Assembly (NCBI GenBank): GCA_965240325.2
Contig: OZ251234.1
Location: 744,001 to 808,000 of the forward strand
Origin: Rebecca billardiae RCC1528
Taxonomy: Eukaryota > Haptophyta
DNA: 64,000 nt
Reading direction: 5' to 3'
Part shown: piece after piece, positions 62,148 to 64,000 of the stretch
Numbering within the stretch: the first letter of the stretch is position 1
Layout: each line of letters starts with the position of its first letter
Translations under genes and position numbers: made by a program
Notes under the pieces: model-generated
Databases searched by the model: none
Told to the model about the DNA's origin: nothing
The model's input: the letters and a program-made list of their open reading frames with translations, nothing else

Positions 62148-63816
62148 GAAGAAGAGACCTCGGGGGCGGCGCCGGTGCCAGCCAGCCGAAGAGCCGCCAG
62201 CACGCGTCGTCCGCGATGCACGTCGGGTCGATGTAGTCGTGCACCGCAGCCGAGCGGATCGACCAGCCACCCATGTGGCAGATCTTGTCGAGCACAACAT
62301 TGATCGCGCTCGACGCGCTCGCCGCGCCCTTGCGCGCTGAGTGAGAAGTCCACTTCTGCCCCAGCGGCGCGCGTGCCCCGAGGTGGTGCAGGACGAGCTG
62401 CAGCCACTCGTCCAGCACGGGAGCGCGGAAGCGGCGCCCGCGCTCCCACGGCAGCGCAAAGTAGCTCGCGCCGGGAGGCGCCGGCCCGCGCAAGCGCTCC
62501 CACTTGCGCAGCAGGCGCTGCACGTCCGGCAGCGCGCCCTCCGGAATGCGGATCACGCGCGAGTGCCGCCGGTGCGAGCGCCCCTTCTCGCGCACGTTGA
62601 CGAGCGCGATCCCGCCGTGCTGCGTGTCGATGTCGGAGCAGCGCAGCGCGGCACCCGTGTCCGAGCGCGCGAACCAGACGAAGTTGAGCACCACCGCGAC
62701 CGCAGCGCGGAAAAGCTGCGCCGGCCGCGGATCGCGCGCGGAGACGTGCACGCGCGCACCCAGCGCCCAGTCGAGCGCCTCGGAGACGACGCGCGCCGGG
62801 AGGTACACCCGCTCTGCGGCGCGGCCGCCCTGCAGCTGCCGATTGGCGAGGCCCCGCCGAAAGCGGGTCACCGCCGGGCCGATCGCGGGCCGCTCGAGCA
62901 GCAAGTCGCGATGCACCGCGTTGATCGCGGAGAGGTACGGCTGCAGGCTGTCCGCCGCGACAGTGCCGCGCGCGCCAATGTGCGCGAGGTAGCGCAGCAC
63001 CGTCGCCGTCGAGGCAGGCAGCGCCGCAGGCGAGTCCGCCTGCGACGCGCACCACGCCTCAAAGGCCGCCCAGTGACGGCCGTATGCGCGAGCCGAGCTG
63101 GACTGTAGGCTGGACGCGAGCGTGTCCAGAACGAACGCCGTTTGCGGCGTGTCGCCCAGCTGCGCCGCCCACGCGCGAGCGGCCGCCGCCGCCCAAGGCA
63201 CGCGCGGGGCAGGCCCCGCCACGTGCGGCGGGGTCACCCGCGCCGCCGCAAGCGGAAAACCGCAAGCGGCGCGAGGTGCGTTGCCCGCATGACCCGCGGC
63301 GACGCCGCCGGGTGCACGTCCACCGAGCTGCTGGCCGGCAGCAGCACGAGATCGGCCGAGAGCTCGAAGAGGCGCTGAAACCAGCTTTGCGCGGGCCAGT
63401 ACGGCGCGACCACCGTCGCGTCGGGGCGCTGCTCCTCGAGCAGCTGCGCGACCTGGTCGAGCAGCCGCGTCGGCGGGAAGACGTAATTGTTCTCGCCGCG
63501 CCAATCGCGCGAGAAGGCGTTCACCGCCTCGACCGCGCCGCCCGCCGGAGTCAGCGCGTTGCAGCGCGCGAGCAGCCGATTGTCCGGCGCCGCAAAGCGA
63601 TCGATCGTGTGCGGCCCCCAGCGGCGCTAACTCGCCAAGCGGGCTGTCGAATATGACGCGGTCGGCGCTTGCATGCCTCCGCAGCGGCGGCGGCAGCCAG
63701 TCGTCGAGCGCGGAGAGCGGGCGCGCCTGCAACTCGGCGCCGCTACGTTGCAAGTAGGTGGCCGCGAGCAGCTCGGCCTTGCACGCGTCGTTGACGCACA
63801 GGGTCACGCAGCGCAT
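62137..63816 (-). CDS. Tyrosine recombinase of DIRS/Ngaro-like element
   Basis: The frame is 559 codons from an ATG at 63816, but family-like sequence starts near residue 190 (about 63250), so the native start is probably near there or by frameshift from RNase H. Residues about 235-330 form the SAM-like core-binding domain (SARAYGRHWAAFEAWCASQA; TATVLRYLAHIGARG). The catalytic domain shows the full set: R392 (TGAALRCSDID), K411 (REKG), H492 and R495 (SHSARKG), W518 (HMGGWS) and nucleophile Y528 (AAVHDYID). It catalyses site-specific integration of the circular cDNA, so no target duplication is expected. All catalytic residues intact suggests recent activity. Confidence 0.85.
   Translation of the reverse strand: MRCVTLCVNDACKAELLAATYLQRSGAELQARPLSALDDWLPPPLRRHASADRVIFDSPLGELAPLGAAHDRSLCGAGQSAARALQRADSGGRRGRGGERLLARLARREQLRLPADAAARPGRAAARGAAPRRDGGRAVLARAKLVSAPLRALGRSRAAAGQQLGGRAPGGVAAGHAGNAPRAACGFPLAAARVTPPHVAGPAPRVPWAAAAARAWAAQLGDTPQTAFVLDTLASSLQSSSARAYGRHWAAFEAWCASQADSPAALPASTATVLRYLAHIGARGTVAADSLQPYLSAINAVHRDLLLERPAIGPAVTRFRRGLANRQLQGGRAAERVYLPARVVSEALDWALGARVHVSARDPRPAQLFRAAVAVVLNFVWFARSDTGAALRCSDIDTQHGGIALVNVREKGRSHRRHSRVIRIPEGALPDVQRLLRKWERLRGPAPPGASYFALPWERGRRFRAPVLDEWLQLVLHHLGARAPLGQKWTSHSARKGAASASSAINVVLDKICHMGGWSIRSAAVHDYIDPTCIADDACWRLFGWLAPAPPPRSLLHGN
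63234..63626 (-). CDS. RNase H-like domain end of the retroelement pol (partial)
   Basis: The minus-strand frame reads RRWGPHTIDRFAAPDNRLLA, then VNAFSRDWRGENNYVFPPTR and APYWPAQSWFQRLFELSADL, ending just inside the recombinase frame. This is the conserved block at the RNase H/recombinase junction of DIRS-type elements (WGPxTxDxFA...NxF..DW...YxFPP...P.WP.Q.WF). A TAG at 63627-63629 precedes WGPHT in frame, so the upstream pol is either frameshifted or decayed. Overlap with the recombinase frame is normal for this group. Confidence 0.65.
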   Translation of the reverse strand, partial: RRWGPHTIDRFAAPDNRLLARCNALTPAGGAVEAVNAFSRDWRGENNYVFPPTRLLDQVAQLLEEQRPDATVVAPYWPAQSWFQRLFELSADLVLLPASSSVDVHPAASPRVMRATHLAPLAVFRLRRRG

Positions 63817-64000
63817 CTCCGCTACAAGTGTAGCGACGTGCGCTCTGACGAGGCGTCAGATGAGCGTCGCGACGACTTCTGGCGCGGGCAGCGTTGCGTG
63901 CATACGCCTAAGGCGGACTGCCGAGCAGCCGTGAACTCAGGCCGACGGACGGACAGCCTGTGCGCCGGCCTTGGTGGTGCAATGGCGCGCAATGAAGATA

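Larger units (their letters stand above)
61638..64000 (-). mobile_element. DIRS/Ngaro-like tyrosine-recombinase retroelement, 3' part
   Basis: Minus-strand element: RNase H-like frame (63626-63234), then an overlapping tyrosine recombinase frame ending at 62137, then a 35-bp direct repeat (62113-62147), a roughly 440-bp non-coding block, and the repeat again (61638-61672). This order (RH, overlapping YR, split direct repeats) is that of DIRS-order/Ngaro-type elements. Reverse transcriptase and the 5' end lie beyond the window. Confidence 0.75.

Overview
The window is nuclear DNA of a GC-rich unicellular eukaryote, most likely a marine alga of haptophyte type. This is an inference from gene style, not a taxonomic identification. 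Evidence for a eukaryote: a GID/CTLH ubiquitin-ligase subunit (MAEA) with two GT-AG introns, type II membrane proteins, secretory signal peptides, a copia LTR retrotransposon, a tyrosine-recombinase retroelement, hAT remnants, (TA)n microsatellites and no operons. High GC leaves long open frames in all six registers, so most long ORFs here are shadows. I accepted genes only on recognisable domains, coherent composition, or a clear ATG in reasonable context.

Layout. 0-5 kb: a membrane-anchored metzincin-like zinc protease (-) divergent from a CUE-domain protein (+). 8-18 kb: a giant (about 2,011 aa) membrane protein (-) with a tail of seven TQT motifs, a proline-rich stalk and an RCC1-like propeller, divergent from a coiled-coil protein (+). 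The spacer between them holds a 400-bp inverted duplication. 19-27 kb: transposon graveyard with a decayed hAT transposase and a young copia element (GTTAC target duplications, identical LTRs) lacking gag, protease and most of integrase. 27.9-33.3 kb: a secreted methyltransferase (-), MAEA (-), and a sugar-1,4-lactone oxidase/dehydrogenase (+). 33.5-47.9 kb: mostly decayed sequence, with a gag-like broken gene, a complete hAT MITE and several repeat families. 47.9-49.6 kb: a secreted polysaccharide pyruvyl-transferase-family protein (-). 51-55 kb: a 43-bp minisatellite and a second large inverted duplication. 55.9-57.2 kb: a secreted glycosyltransferase-like protein (+). 57.8-59.5 kb: a pseudogene broken by a 139-bp tandem duplication. 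59.5-60.6 kb: a TIR element with CCAA target duplications. 61.6-64 kb: the 3' part of a DIRS/Ngaro-like retroelement with an intact tyrosine recombinase and split direct repeats, running off the window end.

The cellular genes are single transcription units. Three secretory-pathway enzymes (methyltransferase, pyruvyl-transferase-like, glycosyltransferase-like) could serve extracellular glycan or scale synthesis. The lactone oxidase fits ascorbate synthesis, and MAEA fits GID-type ubiquitination. A recurrent 100-150 bp repeat (R1) always lies downstream, in sense orientation, of the nearest accepted gene or transposase remnant. I could not compute identities or search databases, so family assignments rest on motifs read by eye.
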